The notes under the pieces were generated by a model. It worked only from the letters and a program-made list of their open reading frames with translations. It was not told where the DNA came from and made no database searches. Made by a program: the position numbers and the translations under genes. Positions 10,440 to 23,089 of a stretch of 64,000 bases of DNA are shown in pieces (position 1 is the first letter of the stretch; every line of letters starts with the position of its first letter). Origin of the DNA: Pseudorasbora parva. Its lineage: Eukaryota > Chordata > Actinopteri > Cypriniformes > Gobionidae. The DNA lies in contig NC_090172.1 in the NCBI RefSeq assembly GCF_024679245.1, forward strand, positions 6,557,233 through 6,621,232, read 5' to 3'.

Positions 10440-10757
10440 GAGATGATGGTCCTCACACCATTGTACCACACCTGCCAAACCTTGGCAAGAAATGTCAGTG
10501 TCAATATCCATAAGCCCCAAGATGGCAGTGTCGCCTAAACGTGCTGGGGTGACTGCTCATACAATCATTTGGATGGAAACAGAATGGGAGAACTCACACA
10601 TCCTTGAGGAACACTTGTATTGATCTTAATGGGTTACCAGACATCTGTCTGAGTTTACTGAGAAGGATGTGTGGCTGTAGAGTATTAAAAGCAGAGCTGA
10701 AGTAATAGCAGTCTGGTGTGGGGCCATGGGCTTTTAAAGATTTTGCAAAATAAAGTT
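10440..10757 (-). pseudogene. LINE reverse transcriptase fragment (CR1/L2/Rex-like)
   Basis: Minus-strand translation gives, in pieces, FSSAFNTLQPHILLSKLRQM, then (after an internal deletion) VPQGCVSSPILF, then LGDTAILGLM.. VVQWCEDHHLSVN. These are consecutive blocks of a non-LTR retrotransposon RT. The FADDT box is reduced to LGDT, so one catalytic Asp and its neighbour are gone. At least one deletion and two frame changes break it. This is a different lineage from the fragment at 2995-3154. Confidence 0.75.
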
Positions 10758-10974
10758 AGTTAGTATAGCATCATCTGTGCCACATAGTGCCACTTTTGTA
10801 TGCAGGTTAACAATATATTCCAAGTTTGTATTTCACAGTTATTATTTATTTTGTGGATTATTAAATCTGTTTATGAGGTGAGTAAATGGAGGCTAGTCTA
10901 GAACTACAATAACCATCATGTTTTCACACAGCACCTCTTAACATGGACATAGGTGTCTGTCTGGTCTGTCAGTA

Positions 10975-11140
10975 AATGGGATAGCATAGTAACTTATTTA
11001 CATAGCTTAATATGTTACTCATTTGAAAAAGTAATTCAGATATTTTGTACATTTAAAAGTAATACATCACTTTATTAGTTACTTTAAAAAAGGTAATCTG
11101 ATTACATAACTTGCATTACTTGTTCACAGCACTGATTGTG
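10975..11140. mobile_element. Degraded DNA transposon piece (TAATCTGATTACATAACT type)
   Basis: GTAATCTGATTACATAACTTGCATTACTTGTTCACAGCACTG and the preceding AGTAACTTA.. AGTAATACATCACTTTATTAGTTACTTT resemble the common fish hAT-like non-autonomous family whose ends read CAGTGTTGGG. Only one terminus is traceable here, so the limits are approximate. Confidence 0.35.
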
Positions 11141-12600
<1,460 letters not shown>

Positions 12601-12609
12601 AACATACAC

Positions 12610-13640
12610 ACAATGCCACGGCAGTCTAAATGCAAGTGTTTTTTGCTATAGTTCCAGCTTGACGCAGTTATCATTTTCACGTCCACCACCACGTTGTTTA
12701 AATAGCAAATGCACTCACTCTCACCCATCTGTTCACCCATGAGTGTGTTGGCCTGAAAACGAGGTGTGTTCAGGGGCATTGTTGGAGCGTTGCTATTTTG
12801 AGGAATAGAAAACGACTGTGCCATTGACTTACAAAAACCTGCTCTAAAGTCAATAGTGCAGTATTTTTTTGTGTTATTTAAAGGGTGTGTTAGTAATATG
12901 TGCCTAGACGGGTGCTCAACACTTGTACACTCTGCTTACACACACAGGGAAGTGAAGCAGCACACAAACATGTCAGATATTAATAATAATAGGATACATC
13001 TCATCATGTAAATAGCGAATCCGAATATTTACATTTTTTTTTTTACCTGGTTGCCTTACAATTTTGTGTTCATTGAAATTAAAAATTTGAGTTAATAAAA
13101 TGAACATTTTTGAGATTTGTCAACCTTTATTAAAATATTATTAAAAGATTTTGTAAGCATATTGGGTAATTGTGTGTGTTTTATTTCTGATGACGCAGTG
13201 AAATAGTGGTATTCTCATGATTTATTAAAATTTTTATGTGGTTAAGATACAATAATATTTTATAATAAAGTTTTTTTTATTAAACAAAATGTATTAAACA
13301 AATTTCCTTCATTGTATCAACTCAAAATTTTAATTTTAATAAACTCAACATTTTAAGGCAACCAGGTTACTTACTTTTTCAAGCTAAACCAACAAACATT
13401 GTTTTACAGTGCATGGTGCGAGCACAACTGGCTTTTAAAGGGAATGAGAGATGAGACTCTGATTGGTTTATTGCACACCCATGACTCATTAAGAGACCCT
13501 TATAGACCATGCTTCTGATGCACCAACGTTTTTTCCGTCGTTAAACTAGCAATAATGAATTTGGACACGTCCTAAGTGCACCTGCGCTGTGCGCTTCAGA
13601 CCATGCGCTCAGATCATTTAAATAGGGCCCCTTGTCATTT
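12610..13640. mobile_element. Old DNA transposon remnant, interrupted by a MITE
   Basis: Two blocks, 12610-13010 and about 13415-13640, look like halves of one fish repeat. The left half contains TTGACTTACAAAAACCTGCT and GGGTGCTCAACACTTGTACAC. The right half contains ACTGGCTTTTAAAGGGAATG and GTGCGCTTCAGACCATGCGCTCAGATCATTT.. GGGCCCC. They are separated by the inserted MITE at 13042-13372. The assignment rests on memory of abundant cyprinid repeats, so the exact limits are soft. Confidence 0.4.
13042..13372. mobile_element. MITE with ACCTGGTTGCCTTA termini, copy 1
   Basis: TTACCTGGTTGCCTTA at about 13043 is inverted at TAAGGCAACCAGGTTAC near 13355-13372. The left half, GATTTTGTAAGCATATTG.. 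GTGTGTTTTATTT, occurs reversed at 20007-20183 immediately right of the minisatellite. No coding potential. Confidence 0.65.
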
Positions 13641-13705
13641 CAACTTAAATTACATTAAACTGACTTAAAAAGTCTGTTTAAAATTGCTTAACTTATTTTG
13701 ATGAA

Positions 13706-14384
13706 TTAAAGGTGCACTATGTAGTATTTTTGCAGTAAAATATCCAAAAACCACTAGGTCGGTGTTATATATTTTGTTCAGTTCAGTACTTACAATATAC
13801 CAAATGTTTCCAACTATTGTAAATTGTGAGAAAATTGCTATTTTAACTAAGGTGTCACACATAGCGTTTGAGGGAGTCACCTGTCAATCGCGTCATATCT
13901 GCGTTACCCTCAGTTTCGGGTTTTATTTGGCAGGAGCGCTTTACTCTTAGCAGTGTGAACAAGTGAATGCACGGAGTAACGTCATACCATCATTTTCAAC
14001 ACACTTAAATGTATCTAATATGATAAACAGAGCTGCATTACCTCATAATCATAACCGGAAGAGCGGATCAGTGCAGGCGCCCGGCGAATGTGTCCCGTCC
14101 CGTCATAATAAAAGTCCCGCTGCTTGCGAGCCGTGTGTTTGTTTAACAATCGCTCCAGCAGCCGTGCTCAGCTCCTCAACACTCGGTCCTGCTCTGCTTT
14201 ACACTTCAGTAACGTTAATAATCGCATCCATGAACATGATTTCTGCCCGTGTCCTATTTTCCACCGGCTGTGAGGTGAAGACCACGTCACAAGATACTGC
14301 GCTCAAACTTTGTGTCATCAAACTACGCCTTTGTTTAGAACAGGCACCCTCTAGTGGACAGAAAGTTGCATAGTGCACCTTTAA
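13706..14384. mobile_element. MITE AGGTGCACTATG family, copy 2 (intact ends)
   Basis: TTAAAGGTGCACTATGTAG at 13706 and CATAGTGCACCTTTAA to 14384 are inverted termini with TTAA at both edges. The 679-bp body is about as long as copy 1 and clearly colinear with it. This is the best-preserved member here and defines the family ends. Confidence 0.85.
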
Positions 14385-14440
14385 AGCAATGTAAAAAACA
14401 TATGTTGTCACAACACTGTAAACAAAAAAATCTAATGAAA

Positions 14441-14555
14441 AGTGACTGATAACATCTACATTTTTCAGTTGGCCAAATTGAATTTCTGTGAATTCAATTG
14501 CATCAATTCACTGAATTTCACGGCCAACTGAAAAAATTAGATGTGATCAGTCACT
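14441..14555. repeat. 115-bp inverted repeat (hairpin-forming)
   Basis: AGTGACTGATAACATCTAC.. CAGTTGGCC (14441-14474) is followed after a 45-bp loop by GGCCAACTG.. AGATGTGATCAGTCACT ending at 14555. The loop itself contains GAATTCAATTGCATCAATTCA. CAGTTGG recurs at 14567. It may be a very small MITE or a decayed element end. Confidence 0.6.
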
Positions 14556-14599
14556 TGAAAATTTTCAGTTGGAGATTTTTTATTCTTTTTTACAGTGAA

Positions 14600-16010
14600 C
14601 CTATGGATCATATCATTTTTAATATGAAAAACAATTTCCACAAGGGAACATTTCAGTTCTTTTACTTTAGTATTACTTGAACGTATGCCTGCGCTGAATA
14701 AAGTTAGAGAGACAGACAAAAGGACAAGTCAAAAATTCAAGACCATTGTCTTTCATCCTGTCAGACTCCGTAGCACAAAGTCTTCCAGTCATATTCTCCT
14801 GGCGAGTGAGCATGACCTGTTCTGCTCCACAGAGCTGGGCTGTGTCCATGCATAGGGTATTAAACAGATTCCTCAGGCATGAACCACCCTGACACCCTGT
14901 GTGCTAATCCTCAGGCAGAAATGGAGACCGTCTATACACCCTATCAGAGTCTGTAACGTAATGCTTGGATTTCACATAATGAGCAACTGCAGCATGCCTT
15001 TTTACTTCAAACATGTGATTCCTGGCCACTATAATTGGATTACACCATTCAAATCAAGATGGCTCAGCGATAATGAAGGGAAAGCAAAACTCACATCACA
15101 TGTATATTAGACATGGGTCATACTTATACGCAATTAGACGGTGCTCCGCTCTGTTCATTACAGCTGCTCTCAGTGTTTTGATTTCTGTTAATGTTAATGA
15201 AATAATTTTTCATGTAGGCTTGTTTGTGTGCTATTTGCATACTCTGCTAACAGAAAGCTGGCTTATTCTTGATTTGATGAGATCTGTGATTAATTACAAT
15301 GAAAACAACAAGCCCTCTCACAGTACTTTCACTTATGTATTACTAAAATCAGCCAAGAACAAATCCTCATTAGCATTTCATTTTTTGGTGGTGGGTTGTA
15401 ATCGCTTGACGAGATTATGTTGCGTTAGATTTAAAGTGACTCAAAAACATCAATGGAAAACAACAGAAAGTGTGTGTAATGAGCCTTCATTGTATAGCCG
15501 CAGTGACAGCAACAAGCCGCTATTTCATTCGCTTTCACAGTTCAGAGGTTATAACTGTGGGGAAACTCTTTATTTCCATTCTTTTGAACCTCGTTCAGAA
15601 GTCATTCATGCTAGATCGCACTGAGTTCTTACTTCTCATTTACCAGCTTTATATTAACCCATAGGAAAGGAAAAGCACAAAGGAGAACTGTAAAACATCT
15701 CAATTGCTTCTCCTAGACTTAGGTGAAGCTGTATGTCAGCTGTCACATTTGTACTGCTCCAAATGTACTTTGGAGCAACTTATAACAGTTCATAGGTGTT
15801 GATACTTAAAGTGCTCATCATTATAAAGGCTCATGTTTGTTTTGGAGGTCTCCTACAACAGGTTTACAAAAAAATAAAAATAATTCCAATGCTTTTCAAA
15901 ATGACTCGTCGGATAAATCAGTCTCTCTGAATGCAACATTACATCATGACTTTGCGTAAACATACACACCATTTTCTAAAGCCACGTGTTATCTGTACGT
16001 ATTTTGAGCT
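14600..16010. other. Non-repetitive intergenic DNA; candidate conserved non-coding element
   Basis: From about 14740 to 15750 the sequence is unique-looking, with balanced composition and many homeobox- and SOX-type words (TAATTA, AACAAT, ATTTGCAT). A 183-codon open frame at 15073-15624 shows no domain, signal peptide or codon bias and lies within this stretch. The best reading is regulatory DNA, unproven. Confidence 0.3.
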
Positions 16011-16020
16011 ATCCGTGTGA

Positions 16021-19000
16021 ATGTCTAAGCAATGTGATTCCGTGTGTATGTCTAAGCCGTGTGATTCCGCGTGTATGTCTAAGCCGTGTGATTCCGCGTG
16101 TATGTCTAAGCCATGTGATTCCGAGTGTATGTCTAAGCCGTGTGATTCCGCGTGTATGTCTAAGCCATGTGATTCCGAGTGTATGTCTAAGCCGTGTGAT
16201 TCCGAGTGTATGTCTAAGCCATGTGATTCCGAGTGTATGTCTAAGCCATGTGATTCCGAGTGTATGTCTAAGCCATGTGATTCCGAGTGTATGTCAAAGC
16301 CGTGTGATTCCGCGTGTATGTCTAAGCCATGTGATTCCGAGTGTATGTCTAAGCCGTGTGATTCCGCGTGTATGTCTAAGCCATGTGATTCCGAGTGTAT
16401 GTCTAAGCCATGTGATTCCGAGTGTATGTCTAAGCCGTGTGATTCCGCGTGTATGTCTAAGCCATGTGATTCCGAGTGTATGTCTAAGCCGTGTGATTCC
16501 GCGTGTATGTCTAAGCCATGTGATTCCGAGTGTATGTCTAAGCCATGTGATTCCGAGTGTATGTCAAAGCCGTGTGATTCCGCGTGTATGTCTAAGCCAT
16601 GTGATTCCGAGTGTATGTCTAAGCCGTGTGATTCCGCGTGTATGTCTAAGCCATGTGATTCCAAGTGAATGTCTAAGCCATGTGATTCCGAGTGAATGTC
16701 TAAGCCGTGTGATTCCGCGTGTATGTCTAAGCCGTGTGATTCCGAGTGTATGTCTAAGCCATGTGATTCCGAGTGTATGTCTAAGCTGTGTGATTCCGAG
16801 TGTAAGTCTAAGCCGTGTGATTCCGAGTGTATGTCAAAGCCGCGTGATTCCGAGTGTATGTCTAAGCCGTGTGATTCCGCGTGTATGTCTAAGCCGTGTG
16901 ATTCCGAGTGTATGTCTAAGCTGTGTGATTCCGAGTGTATGTCTAAGCCGTGTGATTCCGAGTGTAAGTCTAAGCCGTGTGATTCCGAGTGTTTGTCTAA
17001 GCTGTGTGATTTCGAGTGTATGTCTAAGCCATGTGATTTCGAGTGTTTGTCTAAGCCGTGTGATTCCAAATGTATGTCTAAGCCGTGTGATTCCGCGTGT
17101 ATGTCTAAGCTGTGTGATTTCGAGTGTATGTCTAAGCTGTGTGATTTCGAGTGTATGTCTAAGCCATGTGATTCCGAGTGTATGTCTAAGCCATGTGATT
17201 CCGAGTGTATGTCTAAGCCGTGTGATTCCGCGTGTATGTCTAAGCCATGTGATTCCGAGTGTATGTCTAAGCCATGTGATTCCACGTGTATGTCTAAGCC
17301 GTGTGATTCCACGTGTATGTCTAAGCCGTGTGATTCCGCGTGAATGTCTAAGCCGTGTGATTCCGCGTGTATGTCTAAGCCGTGTGATTCCGCGTGAATG
17401 TCTAAGCCGTGTGATTCCACGTGAATGTCTAAGCCGTGTGATTCCGCGTGTATGTCTAAGCCGTGTGATTCCGCGTGAATGTCTAAGCCGTGTGATTCCG
17501 CGTGTATGTCTAAGCCGTGTGATTCCGCGTGAATGTCTAAGCCGTGTGATTCCGCGTGTATGTCTAAGCCGTGTGATTCCGCGTGAATGTCTAAGCCGTG
17601 TGATTCCGCGTGAATGTCTAAGCCGTGTGATTCCGCGTGTATGTCTAAGCCGTGTGATTCCGCGTGAATGTCTAAGCCGTGTGATTCCGCGTGTATGTCT
17701 AAGCCGTGTGATTCCGCGTGTATGTCTAAGCCGTGTGATTCCGAGTGTATGTCAAAGCCATGTGATTCCAAGTGTATGTCTAAGCCGTGTGATTCCGAGT
17801 GTATGTCTAAGCCGTGTGATTCCGAGTGTATGTCTAAGCCATGTGATTCCGCGTGAATGTCTAAGCCGTGTGATTCCGAGTGTACGTCTAAGCCGTGTGA
17901 TTCCGAGTGTATGTCTAAGCCATGTGATTCCCAGTGTATGTATAAGCCGTGTGATTCCGAGTGTATGTCTATGCCGTGTGATTCCCAGTGTATGTATAAG
18001 CCGTGTGATTCCGAGTGTATGTCTAAGCCGTGTGATTCCGAGTGTATGTCTAAGCCGTGTGATTCCGCGTGAATGTCTAAGCCATGTGATTCTGAGTGTA
18101 TGTCTAAGCCGTGTGATTCCGCGTGAATGTCTAAGCCATGTGATTCTGAGTATATGTCTAAGCCATGTGATTCTGAGTGTATGTCTAAGCCATGTGATTC
18201 CGAGTGTATGTCTAAGCCGTGTGATTCCGAGTGTATGTCTAAGCCATGTGATTCCGAGTGTATGTCAAAGCCGTGTGATTCCGAGTGTATGTCTAAGCCG
18301 TGTGATTCCGCGTGTATGTCTAAGCCGTGTGATTCCGAGTGTATGTCTAAGCCGTGTGATTCCGAGTGTATGTCTAAGCTGTGTGATTCCGAGTGTATGT
18401 CTAAGCCGTGTGATTCCGAGTGTAAGTCTAAGCCGTGTGATTCCGAGTGTTTGTCTAAGCCGTGTGATTTCGAGTGTATGTCTAAGCCATGTGATTTCGA
18501 GTGTTTGTCTAAGCCGTGTGATTCCAAATGTATGTCTAAGCCGTGTGATTCCGCGTGTATGTCTAAGCTGTGTGATTCCGCGTGTATGTCTAAGCCGTGT
18601 GATTCCGAGTGTATGTCTAAGCCATGTGATTCCGAGTGTATGTCTAAGCCGTGTGATTCCGCGTGTATGTCTAAGCCATGTGATTCCGAGTGTATGTCTA
18701 AGCCATGTGATTCCACGTGTATGTCTAAGCCGTGTGATTCCACGTGTATGTCTAAGCCGTGTGATTCCGCGTGAATGTCTAAGCCGTGTGATTCCGCGTG
18801 TATGTCTAAGCCGTGTGATTCCGCGTGAATGTCTAAGCCGTGTGATTCCGCGTGAATGTCTAAGCCGTGTGATTCCGCGTGTATGTCTAAGCCGTGTGAT
18901 TCCGCGTGAATGTCTAAGCCGTGTGATTCCGCGTGTATGTCTAAGCCGTGTGATTCCGCGTGAATGTCTAAGCCGTGTGATTCCGCGTGTATGTCTAAGC

Positions 19001-19866
19001 CGTGTGATTCCGCGTGAATGTCTAAGCCGTGTGATTCCGCGTGAATGTCTAAGCCGTGTGATTCCGCGTGTATGTCTAAGCCGTGTGATTCCGCGTGAAT
19101 GTCTAAGCCGTGTGATTCCGCGTGTATGTCTAAGCCGTGTGATTCCGCGTGTATGTCTAAGCCGTGTGATTCCGAGTGTATGTCAAAGCCATGTGATTCC
19201 AAGTGTATGTCTAAGCCGTGTGATTCCGAGTGTATGTCTAAGCCGTGTGATTCCGAGTGTATGTCTAAGCCATGTGATTCCGAGTGTATGTCTAAGCCAT
19301 GTGATTCCGCGTGAATGTCTAAGCCGTGTGATTCCGAGTGTACATCTAAGCCGTGTGATTCCGAGTGTATGTCTAAGCCATGTGATTCCCAGTGTATGTA
19401 TAAGCCGTGTGATTCCGAGTGTATGTCTATGCCGTGTGATTCCCAGTGTATGTATAAGCCGTGTGATTCCGAGTGTATGTCTAAGCCGTGTGATTCCGAG
19501 TGTATGTCTAAGCCGTGTGATTCCGCGTGAATGTCTAAGCCATGTGATTCTGAGTGTATGTCTAAGCCGTGTGATTCCGCGTGAATGTCTAAGCCATGTG
19601 ATTCTGAGTGTATGTCTAAGCCATGTGATTCTGAGTGTATGTCTAAGCCATGTGATTCCGAGTGTATGTCTAAGCCATGTGATTCTGAGTGTATGTCTAA
19701 GCCATGTGATTCCGAGTGTATGTCTAAGCCATGTGATTCTGAGTGTATGTCTAAGCCATGTGATTCCGAGTGTATGTCTAAGCCATGTGATTCTGAGTGT
19801 ATGTCTAAGCCATGTGATTCTGAGTGTATGTCTAAGCTGTGTGATTCCAAATGTATATCTAAGCCG
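16021..19866. repeat. 27-bp minisatellite, 142 units, with a 53-54-unit internal duplication
   Basis: The consensus unit on the plus strand is ATGTCTAAGCCGTGTGATTC followed by CGCGTGT. 142 complete units run from 16021 to 19854, with a partial unit to 19866. Units differ mainly at three sites: CCG/CCA, GCG/GAG and TGT/TGA. Rarer markers (GTCAAAG, AAGTCTAAG, TTGTCTAAG, GTATAAG, TTCCAAATG) recur at offsets of 1431 or 1458 bp (53 or 54 units), showing a large tandem duplication within the array. The period is a multiple of three, so long frames are open on both strands, but these have no in-frame ATG on the minus strand and are not called as genes. Confidence 0.97.
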
Positions 19867-20006
19867 TTGAGATATACCTCAGCCGAGTATATAAATGTAT
19901 ATAAATATATATCAGCCGAGTTGATAAAATGAAGAAAATTGGTTTAATAAATAGAAACCAAAACTATTATCTGCACATAAAAAATTTGATAAATCATGAA
20001 AATGAA

Positions 20007-20183
20007 TTTGACATGTCTCACTGCGTCACCACAAATAAAACACACACAATTACACAATATGCTTACAAAATCTTTTAGTAATATTTGACTCAAGGTTGTC
20101 GATTCTCAAAAATATTAATTTTATTAACTAAAATGTTTTATTTCAATTAATTCAAAATTTTAAGGCAACCAGGTAACTTTTTT
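20007..20183. mobile_element. Partial reversed copy of the ACCTGGTTGCCTTA MITE
   Basis: Reading the minus strand from 20183 gives GTTACCTGGTTGCCTTAAAA.. AAAAGATTTTGTAAGCATATTG.. GTGTGTGTTTTATTT, colinear with 13043-13206. Only one half and one terminus are present. The copy lies 140 bp right of the minisatellite. Confidence 0.65.
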
Positions 20184-20715
20184 AAAAAATACAATAAAAA
20201 AATGTATCGTTTACCGTCAAGTTGTTCACGGTCAGACGACGTACAACATAGACGGGCATTATGAAAATGTCTTCTTATCTAATGATGTAGATCCGTCACG
20301 CAATTCAAATTTAAGTCACTCGTTTAGGCAGTTCAATGCTGATTCTTTCAATTGGGAGACAATAACTTTATTTTTCGAGCACTTTCAAATTAAAAACTTT
20401 GCAGAACTTTAATTTTGTTATAGACAGATTAAGAAGGAAACTGCCAGATGAAACATTATGTCTGTTAGCCTGCAGGAAACCTCTAAAGAGAGGAATCACT
20501 CTCACTTATATTAGATCAGGGTGATGGGGAAATCAGTGCATGGCAACCCGCAGTGAGCAATTAATGCAGCTTAAAGAGCCATGATACCATGATACCATGT
20601 GTGGAAATTAAACGGATTATGGGGGAAAATGTGGCGACTAAGGGTTTTATATAATTAAGCAATGAGAGTAAGGATAATTTTAACATGTTTGTTGAACTGT
20701 TTCCAAAAAAGATAA
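20184..20715. other. Intergenic, no feature recognised
   Basis: Unique-looking A+T-rich sequence; no frame or repeat was identified. Confidence 0.35.
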
Positions 20716-20717
20716 CA

Positions 20718-20955
20718 TTAAAGGTGCACAATGCAGATTCCCCCGCCCCCCACCACACAGTGTGCAGTGTGGTGCAGGTGAGAACGGAGAATGGGACTTT
20801 ATCACCTGTCTGAAGCTCAGGAAGCTCCACTAAACTCTGTTTCTTGACACAAATTATTCTGCAAATGTTGCTGTTGCCTTACTGACTGCAGTAACAAACT
20901 AGGCCTATTATGTGTAGCGTAGGCTATAAAAGCCATGTGTGTAAATATCACTCCC
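20718..20955 (+). mobile_element. Left end of a TTAA-type element
   Basis: TTAAAGGTGCACAATGCAG at 20718 is a terminus of the TTAAAGG kind, followed by a C-rich segment (CCCCCGCCCCCCACCAC). The matching right end was not found; the SINE-like segment at 20956 follows directly. Confidence 0.35.
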
Positions 20956-21240
20956 CTAGCCTCATGAGGCACGTTAGTGACTGACGCTAGAGAATGCGAA
21001 CTTTAGTGTCCTTCTTAGCGCACCCGCCCGCTTGGAGTGGTGTTGGTGCTGTGATCCGGATGAGAGTGAGGTTTAGGGGAGTGGGTGTAATGGACATAGG
21101 CCAATAAGAGCTGTGTATGTAAACTGTGGGTTAGGTTAAAATTAGGTATGGGGTAGGGTCAGGGTTAGTACCTAGTTACTGCAATTATACAGTAAGTACA
21201 TAGTATGTACATGGGGCACAGGACTGTCAAATAAAGTGCA
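20956..21240 (+). mobile_element. tRNA-derived SINE (degraded)
   Basis: After a degenerate tRNA-like head (CTTAGCGCACCCGCCCGCTTGGAG), the body reads GGTGCTGTGATCCGGATGAG then AGTGAGGTTTAGGGGAGTGG. The same body occurs reversed at 55700-55890 (GATGCCATGGCCCAGATGGG, AGTGAGGTTTA). The tail contains GGGTTAG-type words and ends GACTGTCAAATAAAGTGCAA. Box B is deleted in this copy. Confidence 0.55.
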
Positions 21241-21261
21241 ATTACCTTTGTTGTTGTATTT

Positions 21262-22545
21262 GCCATTAGCCTGACGTGGTCATACTCAAATTCTAGTCAG
21301 AATATTTCTGAAACTGCTCCATTGGGCTGTGATTATGAGGCGTGTTTCAACCGAACCAGGAAAGACATCAATTGGATAGACCTACAACCAATCAGAGCAA
21401 CGGAGCGACGCATAACGTTAGTTGTCAAATGTCAACAGAGCTCAACTACACTGGGTTGCCAAGTCTGCTTTTTTTTGCAGGTTGCTTTCCATGTCCGCAG
21501 GTTGAAGCGATCTCAATTATGTGATATATAGACCCAGGAATGTGATTTTTAGCAGGCAAGATTGCCAAAATAACACACATTTTACCCCCCCAAGCTATTG
21601 CTTTGGGCAGTAGTTGGAAGGTTTTGTTTTAAAAACTTGGCAACCCTGTCTGCACATGCACTGGAATAAACGATCTTAGTCGGTGTTGTAAAAAATTTTT
21701 TTAAGGGAACATAGAGTACTTACCAACATGATCATTATTTCAGAGATAAATAGTGAATGCATATACAAACAAGCTCTCCGTTTAGGATTTAAACAAATTC
21801 AACCAAGCGCCTTTTGATGACGTGCATGATTATGTCACTGTTTATTATCTGTCCGTCATCGTCTAAAGCCCGCCCTGACAATTTCATTTGTCCGAACAGT
21901 TTCTGTCCGGGCATAATCCCCATAGACAGTAAAAGAAATGGACAGAGCGATCCCATAGACTTCAACGGCGGAAAATTAGGTCAATTAGAGGCACTCACTT
22001 CCTGATGGCTGAGCCAACTGCGCCGGCTCAGACTGAGCTTGATGACGTAGATGTGATGTAAGCAACCTGTCTGACAGCTGTAGGTCTCCTAGTAGTTGTG
22101 GAAAGTAAAATCTGAATCACGTTGTTTAAATATTTTCTCATTGCTTTTGGCTCACTATCGGCTTCTCTCCATTCTTCTCCCTTGACTTTATCGGACTTTA
22201 TGTCTCCACGTCCCCCCGACTGCCTCATAGACAGTAAAAGATTGCCTGTGAGCGTCTCCTCAGGTCTATACGGTAATTTCTCAACTGTGCGACAGGGTCA
22301 CATTGGTTATGACGCAATCGTTAGCCTTATTTTTACCAAAACAGCTTCTACGGGCGATAGTGTGAGATACAAGGTAAAGGAGACTTTTATGCATTGTCGT
22401 GTTTCTTTATAAATAAACAATGGACAAATGGAGTCCAGACCGAACTTGCTCGAGCTCAGATGTTGTGGGCGGGGCTAATGTACCATGGCATTTTGAATTT
22501 AAACGTCTGGTTAGTAGCTCTAAAGGTTTAAAGCTTGTACCTAAG
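21262..22545. mobile_element. Mosaic of DNA-transposon fragments
   Basis: GCCTGACGTGGTCATACTCA at about 21270 looks like a transposon terminus. The 21447-21600 block (GGGTTGCCAAGTCTGC.. TTTTAGCAGGCAAGATTGCCAAAATAACACACATTTTACCCCCCC) is repeated in diverged form at 40980-41135. 21840-22100 contains more repeat-like sequence with CCCATAGACTTCAACGG. Individual borders cannot be placed. No transposase domain was seen on either strand. Confidence 0.4.
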
Positions 22546-22547
22546 CA

Positions 22548-22815
22548 ATCTTATTTGCAGCTAGGGCATCTAGCAACTCTTTTGGCTTGCGAGCAGGAAA
22601 AACCTAGTCAGGCCAATCACATTGTGTATAGAGTCGGTGGGCGGGCTTAACATAATGACGGCAGTGTTGCGACGGTTTCATGTTCTTAAAAAAAAATAAC
22701 TATCTAAAAAGAACACGCCTGATAAAAAAAGAACGGCACTCAAGTCATTCTTGAAAAATGAAGAGGTGTTCTGAGTTTTGCCGACCGGATATGCCTGAAT
22801 ATGCCTAACCGGATA
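22548..22815 (+). mobile_element. Interspersed repeat E, partial copy
   Basis: Colinear with 36990-37285. Shared words include CAGGCCAATCACAT, GTGTATAGAGTC, GTGGGCGGGCTTAACAT, and further on TCATTCTT and GTTTTGCCGACCGGATATG. The left end is missing. This is a dispersed DNA repeat without coding capacity. Confidence 0.6.
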
Positions 22816-22967
22816 AAATCTGAAGTTTGTGGAGTATGTGTGGGTTGTCAACGATGATTGTCGTTTGAACTTTCTGAGTTACAAGCTGCCATAAAAAATG
22901 ACACATTTAATTACATTCCTTATTCTGCTGTAAGAAGAGGCCACAAATGATCTGCCACCTGCAGCAT

Positions 22968-23086
<119 letters not shown>

Positions 23087-23089
23087 ATA

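Noticed and set aside
15073..15624. 183-codon plus-strand open frame as a gene
   Set aside because: No domain, signal peptide, codon bias or splice/promoter context; typical chance frame in unique DNA.
15939..19850. 1303-codon minus-strand open frame of ESHGLDIHS repeats as a gene
   Set aside because: It starts at TTG, not ATG; no in-frame ATG exists between the upstream stop and the array, and there is no promoter. Openness follows from a 27-bp period.
16021..19866. CRISPR array
   Set aside because: Units are contiguous without unique spacers, and the context is vertebrate.
15986..19870. 1294-codon plus-strand open frame (VIPRVCLSR repeats)
   Set aside because: All three common variants change the amino acid and the frame is open only because the unit is a multiple of three.
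21125..21170. Degenerate interstitial telomere (GGGTTAGG, GGGTTAG)
   Set aside because: Only a few scattered words, located in the tail of a SINE; no TTAGGG array.
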